A stretch of DNA of 64,000 nucleotides, taken from assembly GCF_001411555.2 (NCBI RefSeq), contig NC_049901.1, positions 31,048,933 to 31,112,932 of the forward strand, read 5' to 3'. Shown here in pieces: positions 1-11,813 of the stretch; the stretch's first letter is position 1, and each line of letters begins with the position of its first letter. The notes under the pieces are model-generated. The model was not told where the DNA came from and searched no databases. It worked only from the letters and a program-made list of their open reading frames with translations. The DNA is from Juglans regia. Its lineage: Eukaryota; Streptophyta; Magnoliopsida; Fagales; Juglandaceae. A program made the position numbers and the translations under genes.

Positions 1-2560
1 AGTACTACTCATCTTCATCTTCAGCTTTGCTGTTTATATTTATTGTAAGAAAATAATTTATTTGTGGTCATTTATTTTTTATTAAAATAATTACTTTTTA
101 AAAAATTTAATTTATTCTAATTACAAATAATCATAAAGGCTCATTTTTCTTATTATCACGAGCCACATATCAATGCCAGTGAACGAATATTACTAGTACT
201 ACTACTAGATCATGTCACGAAAAATGAAAAACGCATTAGGGTTACCAAAGATTTTAATTTTGAATAATGATAGTCTTACCATTCTTTTTAATTTTTTTAA
301 AAATTTTCTTTTACTTAATGATTAAGAAAGTAATTATTAGTAAAATTATATATTTTTTAAATTTTTTATAATTAGAGATATTAAAAAAATACTTAAAAAA
401 AAAATAAAGAATAAATACACTACTATAATAGTATGAATAAATATAGATAGAAGTCACTATTGAGAACATCTATTTTGCACATATGATATGATATCATTTA
501 AACCACACATCTCTCCAAGTGAATATTGAGAACAATCAATTAGAAGTAGCCACGCAGTAAGTATAAAATGTGCACTATTATAGTGACTTCTCTTTATCAT
601 TACTCTAATAATAAAGTAATAATAAATAGATAATAAGTCTTGTATTGTAAATCTATCATTACCTTTTAATTTTCCTTTCTGTTTTTCCATAGATTCTCCC
701 TCCCTCCCTCCCTCCGACGGTGCCGGCCGGCCACTGTTCAACTTGCTAAAGTCTCAAGCACTAATTAACGTAGTTGAAGCTAAACGGCTATATATGGATC
801 AGTCTAGGCGCATGATGAAGTTAAAAGTTAAAAAAGCAGTACTAGTACGTTTAATTATGGAAATTCCTTCTGGCATTAACATTCCAGATCTAGCTACTAC
901 TCCAAGATCCCACCTTCATATATAGCATGTTTCTTTTGAAGAACTCCCATCGAATATTGTTGAAGTTCATTTATGGAATTTCATCTCTTTTATTTTTATT
1001 TTTTTTCCTTTATTTAGCCGTCAAAAAAATTGTTCATGACGGCTCTTATAACACTATACCCTTTTTGAGTACGCATTTCTTTTATCTACACATATCATAG
1101 CAAGAGTACTAATTATAAAGAGAAGTGATCAAGGATTCCTACAATTTTGCTTATTAGTTTGAATAATTTATATATACAAAAGCTTAAATTAAAGCCACCA
1201 AATTAAGATCTGATTATAGGTGAAATTCAATCTTATAATCCTCGAATTCTTCCACCCCCAAAAGTAGTAAAATCAAACAAAATAAGGGACCATAATTATA
1301 CATTATGGTGTGTGGGCCGGGTTTTATTTTTCATTTAAATTATTTCGCTATTTAGCTGTATTCGCGCAATCATTTCACCATCATCATTATCATCGCCATT
1401 ACTTAATTTTTAACTTAAAGATAATTATTAAAAGGCCACAATCTTGAGTAGAGAAATTTCCCTTTTGATTATCCATTCACTATCAAATATCAACTATATA
1501 TGAATATGAGAAATATTATGCATCAGCTACTATTCACTCTCACATTTTACACCTATAATTTTTTCATATAGTGTTAGAGTATTTTTATAGGATGCGGGAA
1601 TTTTTTCATAATTATCTTCATATGAATATATATGTGTGATATTCTCTATCTATAATACACGATGTGATATTCTTCTTCTAATATGCATTAATTTTAACAA
1701 GCTAAACTTGTAGGGGAGATGAAAATCGTCCATTAATTTAGAGAACTATTTAAAATCTTTTTAAGAAGAGATCAAAGAAATGTGGAGATGATCGATAGAA
1801 CCCATTTACCTAAAATGAAAAAGGAAACTCAATATATATCATTCGCATGAAGATCTTCAATGGCATGGCAAAAAAGGGTCACCTTCCTTTATGGAACGAT
1901 GACATGACCTTCTTCATAGGCTGTTTTTTTTTTTTTTTCCCCCTATTCGTAGACATATTTTTACCCTGTGGAGTAATTCCTGCAATTAAGATCAAAATTT
2001 CCTTATAAAAGATTTGAATCGAATAATTCACGCGGTTCTTTGCCAAAGGCATTAATCTGGCAGCTTGGTGCATTGATCAATTCTCTCAGTCACTTCAGGA
2101 GAGAAGCGGTTAGAAATGTGTAAATGATGCGAGATCTGTTTGTTGTTGGGTGGCATTAGAACGTGCATTAAATATAATGATGACTTCTTTACAAACCCTC
2201 TGGATCATCCATATCTTTTTAGAAAGACTAAAATGAGTTTTTTTTTTTTTAATAAGAGAACTATTATAAATATAAAGAGATTAAATAAAATAAACCTATA
2301 AATTGATGTGCCTTCATGAAATCTGTTAAATCTACTTTATAATAAAAGTAACTTTATAATTTAACGTACCACATGCATCAAGTTATATCAGTTTGTTGAT
2401 TTACTTTTATGTAATCCCTTTGTGACTAAATTATTTTCTTTTTAAGAACTGTGTCGACTTAAATAATTATCTTTTTTTTAAAGAAATGGCTATTATATAT
2501 ATCTATTCTATGAATAAAAGAGGTTATCCATGAATGAATAGTGAATTTTTGACTATATTT
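1..2560. other. AT-rich intergenic DNA, no gene seen
   Basis: This stretch is strongly AT-rich with many A and T homopolymers. The open frames in it are short (under 100 codons), show no recognisable domain and have no paired splice-like structure I can defend. I see no RNA gene, no complete transposon and no clear inverted repeats. It is best read as ordinary plant intergenic sequence, possibly with unrecognised old TE remains. Confidence 0.6.
697..715. repeat. (TCCC)n microsatellite
   Basis: Four to five uninterrupted TCCC units are followed by a short GC-rich patch. This is a simple sequence repeat with no evident function. Confidence 0.8.
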
Positions 2561-3078
2561 TTTTTCCCTTTTGCCCATCTGTTTTAGTGATTTTTCCTTT
2601 TTATCCTTCTGCTTCGCTTTGATTTGTTTACATATTTATATTTTTACCCATCATTTTTGTTTCTTTTCCCTTTTTGTCCCTCAATTTGCTTTTGTTTTAT
2701 TCGGATTTCACGATTGTATCCCTCAGTCCTATGATCATTCGGATTTTACGGTTGTGTCCCTCAGTCCCATGATTAGTAATTTTTCGACTACTTTTTTTTT
2801 TCCTTTTTGTCCCTCTTTTTTATTCGTATATTTACATTGTTGCCTCTATTTTTTCTTGTTTCCCAATTTTTCTCTTGGTTCCCTTTTATTTTATTCGTAT
2901 TTATACGTTTTTGTCCTTAAATTTTGCCTACTTTTTAATATTTCACACAATTTAGATGAATTACTATTGGAATCTATTCACGTGAAAAAAATTTACATTT
3001 TAATATATCTTTTTTTTTTTCTACCAACCGGCGCTATGTGCAAGGGGCATAGTGGCTTACAAGTACCAACCTTACTAG

Positions 3079-3109
<31 letters not shown>

Positions 3110-3110
3110 A
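2561..3110 (+). repeat. Pyrimidine-rich degenerate repeat ending in (TA)n
   Basis: The plus strand is very T-rich and repeats variants of TTTTGTCCCTC every few tens of bases. One pair of near-identical segments lies around 2700-2775 (CGGATTTCACGATTGTATCC and its neighbour). A 179-codon open frame covers 2571-3110 but encodes a Phe/Leu/Ser-rich low-complexity string, as expected from T-rich DNA, so I do not call a gene. An uninterrupted TA tract closes the segment at about 3079-3110. Confidence 0.55.
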
Positions 3111-3605
3111 ATAAACCCTAGTTTATCTTTCCCATGCAGTAATTAATACTGTTATAGAGCTCAGGCCTTCATGACGATACATGAGGTTGCGTTGGTGCCC
3201 TTTAGAATATTTTCATCAGTTTCATATATACACAATATATTATATAATAATATTATAAAATGAGAATATTTTTATAAAATTATATTATTTTTATAAAATA
3301 TTTTATAAAAATACTTTTCATTATATAAAATATTATAAAAATGATTGAATATAAATCATTCTCTTGATCACTTTAGCTAGCTAGCTAGCTGGCTGGTTAG
3401 TTGATTGAAGGCAAAAACCCCCCACAAATCTTTTTAACCTTTTTGTGACAGTGAATGTCTCCACCACACATTTATACAAACTTCTTTTCTTTCAAAGGAT
3501 TGGACAAAAAATCAATGATACTACTGCCATTACTGCATGCAATGCTTTCCTGATCATCAGTGTGTGTCAGTTGATTTCTTCCTTTGAATATCCTCCATAC
3601 CATTT

Positions 3606-3636
<31 letters not shown>

Positions 3637-4159
3637 GCACTAAGATGGTAAGGTCATCTTTTCCTCTTTTTGCATGACAGTGAATGCATACAGCAACCTG
3701 TTCAGGATACCGAAAGGCAAAAAGTTTTTTTTTCAATCATGTTTTTAAATATTTTAATAAAATATAAAAAAAAATCATAAATTTATTTAAAAATACTTTC
3801 TTAATTATTAAATAAAAAATAAAAAAAATACAATTCGATAAAATTTTCGATAGATTAATAATAGATATAATTATAAATTATGCAAACACATTTTTTTTAT
3901 ATATAAATTTTAGATTTGTTAATTATTTTTAATAAATCTGCTACATTTATGTGTTCTGTAATTTTTCTTGGACTAAATTATGATTGATCAGACTGTTGTA
4001 CTTGATTCCTCTCACCAGTGTTTAGACAGTAGACGACCATGATCATGATGCTAGTGGCCACTGGCCGGCTCCTGCCCTGGCCCCCCCTCCCTCATATATA
4101 TCTTTCCTCAAAAGGTTATAAAATTATGAACACATGCATGTCGTCTAACTAGTCCCTAA
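3111..4159. other. AT-rich intergenic DNA with simple repeats
   Basis: No coding signal is seen. Simple repeats include overlapping TATAAAATATT-type palindromes at about 3225-3352, a TAGC run at 3374-3390, and a compound (TCTG)n(TCTA)n microsatellite at 3606-3637. Confidence 0.6.
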
Positions 4160-4378
4160 TAATCTAATTTAGATGATGATAATATGAAATGAAATGGAAT
4201 GAGATGAGATAATTTTAAATTAGTTGAATAAAATATTGTTAGAATATTATTTTTTAATATTATTATTTTTTTGAAATTTAAAAATATTGAATTGTTTATT
4301 ATATTTTAAATAAGAATTTAAAAAAATTATAATAATAAGATGATATTAATTAAAAATGTTTCTATATCTAAACAGGGT
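4160..4378. mobile_element. Degenerate MITE, relative of the copy at 42189-42413
   Basis: The interior shares a long alignable core with the intact MITE of copy B. Shared segments include GTTGAATAAAATATTGTTAG, a TTTTTTAATATTATT block, and TTGAATTGTTTATT further on, in the same order and spacing. GAGATGAGAT blocks near the left edge match as well. The ends are eroded: only a short TTTAGAT/ATCTAAA inverted pair remains. It is an old copy of a Tourist-like, non-autonomous family; the exact edges are uncertain. Confidence 0.6.
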
Positions 4379-5505
4379 TTAACCTTTTATAACTTATATT
4401 CTTCCTTTTTAAATTTGTCACAAAAGCGATTCAAAGTCATTTTATTAAATTATAATATAATAAAATATAAATTATTATATTGAATATTTAAAAAAATATA
4501 TAATATAATGATTTATATTTGAAATTTTTAAATAGAAGTTTTCTAATTTATATTTAATATAAGAATTTAAAATGACGTCTCATTGTAAATTTTGTGCATC
4601 AATTTAATAAGATCTTAACAAGTTTATCTAAAAATCTAATTATTCATTGTATTAAATATAATATTTGGTATCATGAGGCCTTGCACACATTAAAAATCTA
4701 AAAATTATTTAAAATTTATTTAATGAAATAGTTTTTTATATATTTTAAAAAAACCTAAAATTAAAATACTTCATTTTTTACTTTTGAGGGCCATGTATAG
4801 AGTGGGCCTTGGATAATGGCTGGGCTAAGTGGCCTTATCTTTGGGCTGGAATAAGGCCGGCCCTGATTTGTCATCTCCAATTGCATGATGATCAGTTGAT
4901 CTCATGTCATATAATGAGTCACTTTTCATTTAAGCTGATGACGTATAAATTCATTTAAAATGTGTCATTAAGTACTATATGGTGTGACGAAGAAATATAA
5001 ATAGTAGCAGCATTACTCTTAGTTCTCAATTAGACCTCAAGTACATAGATATTTTCAAAGAAATCCATACATATACTTAATGAGAAAAGATATTTACAAT
5101 TGTGAATTATGCAACCGTCGCGTAATTATTTTGAAAAAAGTGAATAAAACATGAGACTCATATGAAAAAAATTAATTTTTTAATAGTGGACCCTACTCTT
5201 TTTCAAAATACTTACGTAGTGTTTACGTATTTCATGATTGTATGTAGAATTATTCAAAGAAAAAACAAGCATAAGGATATTACAAGGCATTGGTCTTGAT
5301 GGTGGCAATATTGCATCGGTAAAGATTAGTCGACGGATGATTATTTCACCCTTGTGTCTATTTCATATTGTTGTTCAATGTTTAGGATCGATACAAAAGG
5401 GATATGGAGATCTTGTAATAAATCTTTTACTTATAATATGATATATTCCACTTCTATTGTTGCATAAATCTATCAAACTTTACATATAGTTAGCACAAAC
5501 TACCC
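4379..5505. other. AT-rich intergenic DNA
   Basis: No gene or complete element is recognised. A GC-richer patch at about 4790-4870 contains GGGCC-type motifs like those in plant LTRs, but it is too short to assign. A 67-codon frame at 5238-5441 has no recognisable content. Confidence 0.5.
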
Positions 5506-6157
5506 TGTTAAAGTTGTGTTTTGTACACGTAGGCTAAGTTCCTTCAACCTAGGCCGGGATGTTTCTACTTGCAATCGCAAAGACAAAGGTGGACTCGGTA
5601 GTGGTCCAGGGAGCATTTGATGCTAAAGTCAATGTTTCGTCTGGGAGAAGTATATGAGAATAACAAAGTTTAAAGAGATTCAATTGTACCTGGAGCATGG
5701 CTTTTATGCGAGGTTTTGGGGACATTCCTGTACCCTGTGTCAAGGGTCTGTGTCACGCCCATAGTTGCCTTCCGTCATGCCCTTTGATGCGGCGTGGCAT
5801 CTGAGGTGGCGCCATTAATGCAGCGTGGCTCCCCAGGTGGCATCTCGATGGTAGGCGATCGGCGTGATCACTTCTCGTTCCCCTAGTCAGAGAATGGAGG
5901 GTTGCCTGTGCTTTTTGTTTTCCGGCATAGATCTTTTAATGCTAGGTGTCACGGGCTAGTGTCAAGGTCGGCACATCCTATTTGTCTCATTCGACTTGTT
6001 TCCTGCGCGATACATTCCCTTTCTACTAATACAGTTTGTGGGCCGAGCTCTTTTGGTTATTCTTGAGCTGTGGGAGAGTAGGATCTAGTCTGAGATGGGT
6101 CTCAATATCTGGCCCAGGCCCAAGCCATTGGGCCGGGAGGGGAATATCCCTTCCACA
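5506..6157 (-). repeat. Probable solo LTR of a Gypsy element (minus strand)
   Basis: Read on the minus strand, this 652-bp GC-rich island begins TGTGGAAGGGATATTCCCC and ends CAACTTTAACA, so it has TG...CA ends. Both ends resemble the LTRs of the Tat-like element at 8.0-17.1 kb, which contain GGAAGGGATATTTTCCCC near the start and end CACTTTAACA. A segment near 5620-5580 (CCACTACCGAGTCCACCTTT on the minus strand) resembles plant LTR sequence. No internal domain follows on either side, which suggests a solo LTR left by LTR-LTR recombination. I could not find a clean 5-bp target duplication (flanks TACCC and CCCTA). Confidence 0.55.
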
Positions 6158-6326
6158 CCCTATATAGATTAAATATTGTATCCCAATTCATAGAAATCTT
6201 TAAATCTCAACCCTTGTTTTCAAATTCCATAGTGAACAATTCAAAAGATTGACTTTATATATGACAATTGAAGATGTATTAAATGATATGTATATGAGTA
6301 ATGATATTATCACTAGTACTATGAGT

Positions 6327-7016
6327 ATACATATGAAAAATAAATATGACAAGTACTGGGGTAGCACAAATATGTTCAACTTAATGATATATGTTACTTT
6401 TATGTTTGATCCATGATACAAAATGATGGCTATGTGGTTTTGGTTGAAAAAGTGCAAAGGAGATAAGTTGGCTAATAGGATAGAGCCCATGGTTAAATTT
6501 TATGCCGCTTGATCGAGCAATATACTATATTTCGTGTGGTTAGTGACGGGAGTTCTAATGAGGATCAAGGGAGGCCAATCACAGCTTCTACAAACATTGG
6601 TAATGAGTCGACACTGCTTCAGCATAGATTTGATATCATGTTAGCCAAATACCTTAAGGAGCAAGGTTTTATGGAGTTTATATCATAGCTAGAGAGGTGT
6701 TTGTTCGCAGGGTGTATAAAAAACTCACCCGATTTTGATATTTTAGATTGGTGAAGGATTATTGCCACCAATTATCTTGCCTTTACTGAGATAGCACATG
6801 ATGTGTTAGCCACTCTCATTTCTATTGTTACCTCATAGTCTGCATTTAGTACTGGAGGATGCATCTTGGATTATTTTAGGAGTTGAGACTATTGAAGCCC
6901 TCATTTGCACCCAAATTTGGTTAAGGATCAAACTAATCAACATCTGGGAGTTGGAAGAACATGTACAATCAATTGACCTTGAAAGTAAATTTATATATAA
7001 GTTACTTGAAACTTGA
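6327..7016 (+). pseudogene. hAT-superfamily transposase relic (C-terminal half)
   Basis: Translation of the plus strand gives, in order, the landmarks of plant hAT transposases (RICESLEEPER/DAYSLEEPER type). KNKYDKYWG (about 6336) is followed by FDP*YKMMAMWF (about 6402), matching the family's LDPRYK motif. FDILDW (about 6734) precedes DVLATLISIVTS and SAFSTGG, and then TIEALICTQIWLR, the hATC dimerisation block that closes the protein. At least four in-frame stops interrupt it, and a frameshift near 6873 moves the last block into another frame. The BED zinc finger and first catalytic region were not found. This is a dead fragment, and I see no terminal inverted repeats. Confidence 0.75.
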
Positions 7017-8010
7017 AATCTTGTTTGTATTAGTTTATTATTTATTTAACTCAATTTTTTCATATTTATTTTAGATGATCATCAAGCTTCATCTTTAACG
7101 TAAGCCAAAAGCTTGTTCGTGATGATGACCAAGCACCAATGTAAGCATCCACTATAGTTTTTCATATTTAAAAGTTGATTGATCATCTTCTATACATTGT
7201 TGTATGCTTTATATACATAGTTGCATAATTTCTTATAATACTACTGCTATGCATAATCAAGTATATATATATATATATATATATATATCAATGAAGGCTA
7301 GTCTGTTGGAGTAATAAGAGTGTTAGGTGATGCAGGAAGTTCACCCTATGTTTTCATGTTGAATAATAAGGGTGTTATTTATAAACGGTTAATACTAACA
7401 CAAAATGTGCAATATCTAAATTTATAGTAGTTGCTGGGCAACGCCCTATGTTGTCATGAAACTTGAAACTCATGTCCTGTTCCACATAATGTCTGTTCAA
7501 TTTACTGCACGTGGGTTAATTCTTCTTTTTATATGTATTCTTTTTTAACAATACAGTTTTTTTTACTGTTGGACTACAAAAGGAAGTTAATAGTTATTTA
7601 TGTTAGCCTTCATAGTTATTCATTTGTTGTGTGATTTATTTTCTGAGTAGCTTTTTATTAGCTTTTCTTGATAAATTAAATACCAAATGCTGCAACATAA
7701 CTGTAGAGAGGCATCTCATGAGGGAGATTATACTATGCATGGAATCCCTCACTGCATCACCATTAATAGAAATTCTAGTCTTCAAAAAAGATAAATAAAA
7801 AACATAGATACTTGTTGCTGTCTATTTGAAAGTTTGTTTCTTTATTCACGTCATACACATCTTGTATATGGATGATCATGTTGACCACATACCTACCTCA
7901 TTCGTGTTTGAGAAGCCGTGAACAATATTAAAGACATTCAGCTACTGTCATTGAACAAGTATTCAGTTTTATTTTTCATAATATTTTAGTGCAATAATTT
8001 AAAAAACCAG
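7017..8010. other. AT-rich intergenic DNA
   Basis: No coding signal is recognised. An uninterrupted (TA)n tract lies at about 7262-7288. The region separates the hAT relic from the 5' LTR of the Tat-like element. Confidence 0.55.
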
Positions 8011-8514
8011 ATTGGAAGGGATATTTTCCCCCCTCATAGGATCAGACCTGTGCCCGTAGTGCTTTTGGGTTTGGGGACCAGGTGTACCTAATCTAGCCCA
8101 ATATCTTGAGGAGAAGGCCTAGGCCAAAGTATGCACCGACACATTCCAACCTGAGTAACGCGCACAAAGGTCACGCCACAATAAATGTACTAGCATGAAG
8201 TACAAGCATGAAATCCCGACAAAAGATCTTGTAGCCAACAAGGGTCTGCCGTATTAAATGCGGCAATATGGCAACCTGAGCAGACAAGACCCCAACGTGA
8301 GGAGAAATGAGTATAAACAAGAAGGAGTGGGCAAAGGAGAGGGGTTAATCACTTAAAACAAACTCTTCGGTCTTTCTCTCTTTTCTCCAGGAGAAATAAA
8401 TATATTCTAACTTTGGCAATGGAGGTGTCATGGACATGCTAGACCACCCCATTCTCTTATCTTATAGGAACTCGATGTGATTCGGAGCTAGTGGTTACAA
8501 AATACACTTTAGCA
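8011..8514 (+). repeat. 5' LTR of the Tat-like element
   Basis: It aligns along its length with 16748-17118. Shared landmarks include CCCCTCATAGGA, AAGGCC(C/T)AGGCCAAAGTATG, GAAATGAGTATAAACAA (a TATA-like site near 8308), GAGAGGGGTTAATCACT and the CACTTTA(G/A)CA end. It carries about 110-130 bp (about 8150-8270) that the 3' LTR lacks. The LTRs differ at many sites, so the insertion is old. The left edge is approximate because the terminal TG is mutated. Confidence 0.75.
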
Positions 8515-8532
8515 ATCGGCATTATCTGTTGG
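8515..8532 (+). other. Decayed primer-binding site
   Basis: Directly after the LTR's terminal CA lies ATCGGCATTATCTGTTGG. It resembles, with several C-to-T type changes, the TGGCGCCGTCTGTGGG motif found at this spot in many plant Gypsy elements. The position supports the LTR edge; the decay suggests reverse transcription could no longer be primed normally. Confidence 0.45.
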
Positions 8533-9025
8533 ATCGACAGTTATTTTGATATAACATCATTAGTGTGCATTTCATGTGCCAGCTACGACCCGCTCCTGAA
8601 TGGTCCACACTCAAGAAGCCCCCTGGTCGACCGGGAAGGTGTACCCGTAGAGATAAATGAGCGAGCAGCAAGGCCAACTTTGAAAATAGAGAAGCTTGAG
8701 AATGCCAGAGTGAAGACACGCATAATAGAACCATCTTAGGCCGCCTCGCGAGTCTAGTCTCCACCCCCTGAACTCATTGATTGGGAGGTGGAGCCTCGTG
8801 ACGAGCATAACTTGAAACAGTGAGAGGCCGATGAACCTTTCAAACTGGTGTCACTTGACGCCACACAATTAGAGAAAAGAGTGACATTCATGCCGATCTC
8901 GGGCATGTCCGCGTGGCTCTATGTGAATACATCTTGAAGTTCGGCGGGGAACCATATTAACTGGGATCTCATCTCACGGTTCAGGTTTCATCCGGGAAGA
9001 CCATTATCCGAAATAGCCTTTCAAC
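8533..9025 (+). pseudogene. Collapsed leader/gag-protease region of the Tat-like element
   Basis: In an intact element this interval would span several kilobases of gag and protease. Here only about 500 bp remain. A fragment near 8840-8905 (frame KLVSLDATQLEKRVTF) resembles the linker that precedes RT in Tat-type polyproteins. No zinc knuckle and no protease D(S/T)G motif are visible. The interval is best explained by a large internal deletion. Confidence 0.45.
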
Positions 9026-9597
9026 GTGGTCCTAGTACGAAAGTCAAATAGCAACTGGAGGGTGTGCGTCGACTTTACCGGCTTGAACAAGGCGTGTCCA
9101 AAAGACAGTTTTCCTTTGCCACGCATCGACCTGATCGTCAACTCGATGGTTGGGCACAAAATGTTGAGCTTTATGGATGCCTACTCAAGGTACAACCAAA
9201 TCCAGGTGAGCCCTGAAGATGAACAAAAGACTACCTTCATTACAGACTGTGGCTTGTACTGCTACCTAGTGATTGCATTCGGCCTCAAGAATGCTGAAGC
9301 CACCTACCAAAGGCTGGTTAATCGAATGTTCAGAAAGCAAATCAGTTGTAATGTAGAAGTATACGTCGAAAACCTGCTTTCAAAAGCAAGGAGCCCAATG
9401 GGCATATCAATGACTTGCGAGAGGCTTTTGCAAACCTATGGAAGTACGAGATGATGCTCAACCCTACAAAGTATGCTTTTGGGATAAGATCTGGAAAATT
9501 CCTCGGGTTTATGGTCTCGAAAAGAGGCATCGAAGCCAATTTGGAAAAGATTCAAGCCGTAATCAACATGAAGTCCCCTCAGGTCATCAATGAAGGA
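9026..9597 (+). pseudogene. Reverse transcriptase fragment, Tat-like element
   Basis: The first frame (9026-9454) has the RT landmarks WRVCVDFTGLNKACPKDSF, LPRID, LSFMDAYSRYNQI (first catalytic Asp present) and AFGLKNAEATYQRL. Where the family has the YVDD active site it reads YVEN, so both Asp positions of the dyad are changed. A frameshift near 9400-9415 moves the continuation (LWKYEMMLNPTKYAFGI, GKFLGFMVSKRGIEANLEKI) into another frame that ends at 9600. It would copy element RNA into DNA but cannot be active. Confidence 0.85.
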
Positions 9598-9621
9598 TAG
9601 AGACTCAAGGGGAGAATTGTA

Positions 9622-9975
9622 GTGCTCAATCGATTTGTTTCCAAATCAACTAACAAGTGCTCACCGTTGTTCCAAGTGTTGCGGAAAGTTCACGAGTGGA
9701 ATGACGACAATGAAGAGACATTGACCCGGCTCAAGGAATATCTCACTAACCCGACCCTTCTAAGCCATACGGTGCCGGTGGGAACCTTATACCTTTACCT
9801 ATCCGTCACGACCATTGTCATCTCAGTGACGTTGGTCCTAGAGGAGGACAAGGCACATAAGTGTTTTTACTATACCAGCAAGCAGCAAAGTGCTAAGAGA
9901 AGTGGAGCTGAGATTCCCAAAAATGGAGTTGTTGGCTTTGCGCTGATAATGGCTACCCGCCAACTGAGGCCTTAG
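9622..9975 (+). pseudogene. RT connection and RNase H fragment, Tat-like element
   Basis: The frame begins LNRFVSKSTNKCSPLFQVLRK, the typical link between RT and RNase H in Tat-type polyproteins. It continues through LYLYLSVTTIVISVTLVLEE and FYYTSKQQ and stops after ATRQLRP. The order follows RT directly, with a stop at about 9598-9600 between them. RNase H would remove RNA from the RNA-DNA hybrid during replication. Confidence 0.75.
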
Positions 9976-10079
9976 TTCCAAGTGCATCCAATAAAGGTCT
10001 TGACATAGGCAGCACTAAAAAAGTTCCTGCAGCACCCAGACACATTTGGTTGCCTAGTAAATTGGTCTGATGCACCCTC

Positions 10080-10600
10080 CTCGCCAAAGGGAAATTAGTG
10101 GCATGTCTACTTTGACTGTTTTTCATGCCAAAAAGGTGGGGGTGTGGGGGTCTATGTAGTTTCCGATGAAGACGAGGAGACCTACCACTAGATAAGGCTC
10201 GAGTTCAAGATTACCAAAAACAAAGCAGAACACAAGGTTTTGCTAGTGGGCCTCATCAACATGAGAGCTTTGGGTGCGACAAATGTGAAATTAAAGGCAG
10301 ACTCTGAGAGCATATAGTGGTAAACCAGGTTAAAGGGAAGTACATGGCAAATATCAATAAGCTCTAGCTCTATTTGCAATGGGTGTGGGAAGAACACGAC
10401 CACTTCAGGAGCTTCACCATTGAATGAGTCTCCCGAAAGGACAATTGGAAGGTGGACCGGCTAGCATGGGTGGCATCAGGCATGGATGACACAAAGCTAT
10501 TGTGGGTAGCAATCACCAGAATAGTGGAGGTCCTGGCCGTGGGAATCGAGATCTCTAAAGTGGGGGTTTTGTACTTGAGTGGGCTTGCGAGATAATCAGT
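10080..10600 (+). pseudogene. Second RNase H-like domain, Tat-like element
   Basis: Translation in one main frame gives WHVYFDCFSCQKGGGVGVYV, then EFKITKNKAEHKVLLVGL, LKADSES and DNWKVDRLAWVASG. These match the order of the additional archaeal-like RNase H domain known from the Tat lineage (VDGSS..., NEAEYEALLAGL, SDSQLV, ADALARLAS). The expected acidic residues are partly retained (FDC, AEH, ADSE). At least four stops interrupt it. The domain supports the lineage call. Confidence 0.65.
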
Positions 10601-10689
10601 TTTTAACCACTAGAAAGTTGCCGAACAAGAAGGAGGAGGTAAGAAGAGTAAATAATAGGGTTGCTTGATTACGAGGTTTCTCCTCCCCC

Positions 10690-11730
10690 ATCCTTAGGTA
10701 TATCTCCTCAGAAGAGGCTCAATACGTCATGGTGGAAATACATGAAGAGGTGTGTGGAAATCACTCAAGCGGGAGAACTCTAGTAGGAAAGGCACTGAGA
10801 GTTAGTTACTATTGGCCCTGAGCCCTCAAGGATGTAGAGGAATTTGTCCATAGGTGCTAGAAATGCCAAATGCACACGCTGATTCTGCATTGCCTGCCCG
10901 AGGGGACGACATCTATCACTTTCCCTTGGTTATTCAAACAGTTGGGACTAGACATTGTGGGTCCAATGTTGTCGGAAAAGGGTGGCTCAAAATTCATCCT
11001 AGTAGCAGTGGACTACTTCAAGAAGTGGGTGGAGGCAGAGTCCTTCGCGACAATAACTGCCGCCAATGTAACCCGGTTCGTGTGGAAGGACGTGGTGTGC
11101 CAACATCGCATACCCCCGGTCATCATTGCAGACAATGGGATACAGTTTGACTCTGACGATTACAGAAATTGGTGCAACAAGCTAGGTATAAAGGCTAAGT
11201 ATTCATCCCTAGGACACTTCCAAGCCAACAGACAAGCCAAGGCGACCAACAAGACTCTGGTAGGAATCTTGAAAAAGAGGTTAACATCCAAAAAATGAGC
11301 ATGGTTAGAAGAGCTCCCCGAGGTCCAGTGGGCGTATCGTTCCACGGTTAAAACCCCCACCGGGGAGACTCTTTTGTGCTAGTATATGGAATCGAGGCGA
11401 TCATCCACGTGGAGATAGGCATGTCAAGCTTTTGAGTCCAGCATTTCAACAAAAGAACAAATGAAGAAGGCCAATGTGCAAATTTGGACTTAGTTGAAGA
11501 GAGGAGAGAGAAGGCCAACATAATAATAGTAGCCGCCAGGAGGAAGACAAAATAATACTTCAATCGAAGAGTCAGACCCCGATCTTTCAAAGAAGGGGAT
11601 CTGACTTGGGCCAAGGTGGAAAGGACCATATGTGGTAACATCCTTCCATCGACCCAGAACATAATGTCTTAGGGACACATAGGGAAAGGAACCGCCATGC
11701 CCATGGAACGCATGGCACCTTAGGACATCC
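10690..11730 (+). pseudogene. Integrase fragment, Tat-like element
   Basis: The zinc-binding region is recognisable (EEVCGNHSSGRTLVGKALR, then a C-x2-C pair around 10857-10868, one stop between). The catalytic core occupies 10870-11298: GLDIVGPM supplies the first Asp and IIADNGIQF the second. The third position, where relatives read QVEATNK, is AKATNK here, so the catalytic Glu is Lys. After a stop at 11296 the sequence continues as AWLEELPEVQWAYRSTVKTPTGET. Integrase would join the cDNA to host DNA; this copy is dead. Confidence 0.85.
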
Positions 11731-11813
11731 ATAAAAGTGGGGGATTCCCCTCGGACTATGTAAGCTAAGATTTTCAGTAAAAATTCTCTCTTTGATAATG
11801 TGTCATTTGAACT

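Noticed and set aside
2571..3110. 179-codon open frame
   Set aside because: It is Phe/Leu-rich low-complexity translation of a T-rich tract, with no domain.
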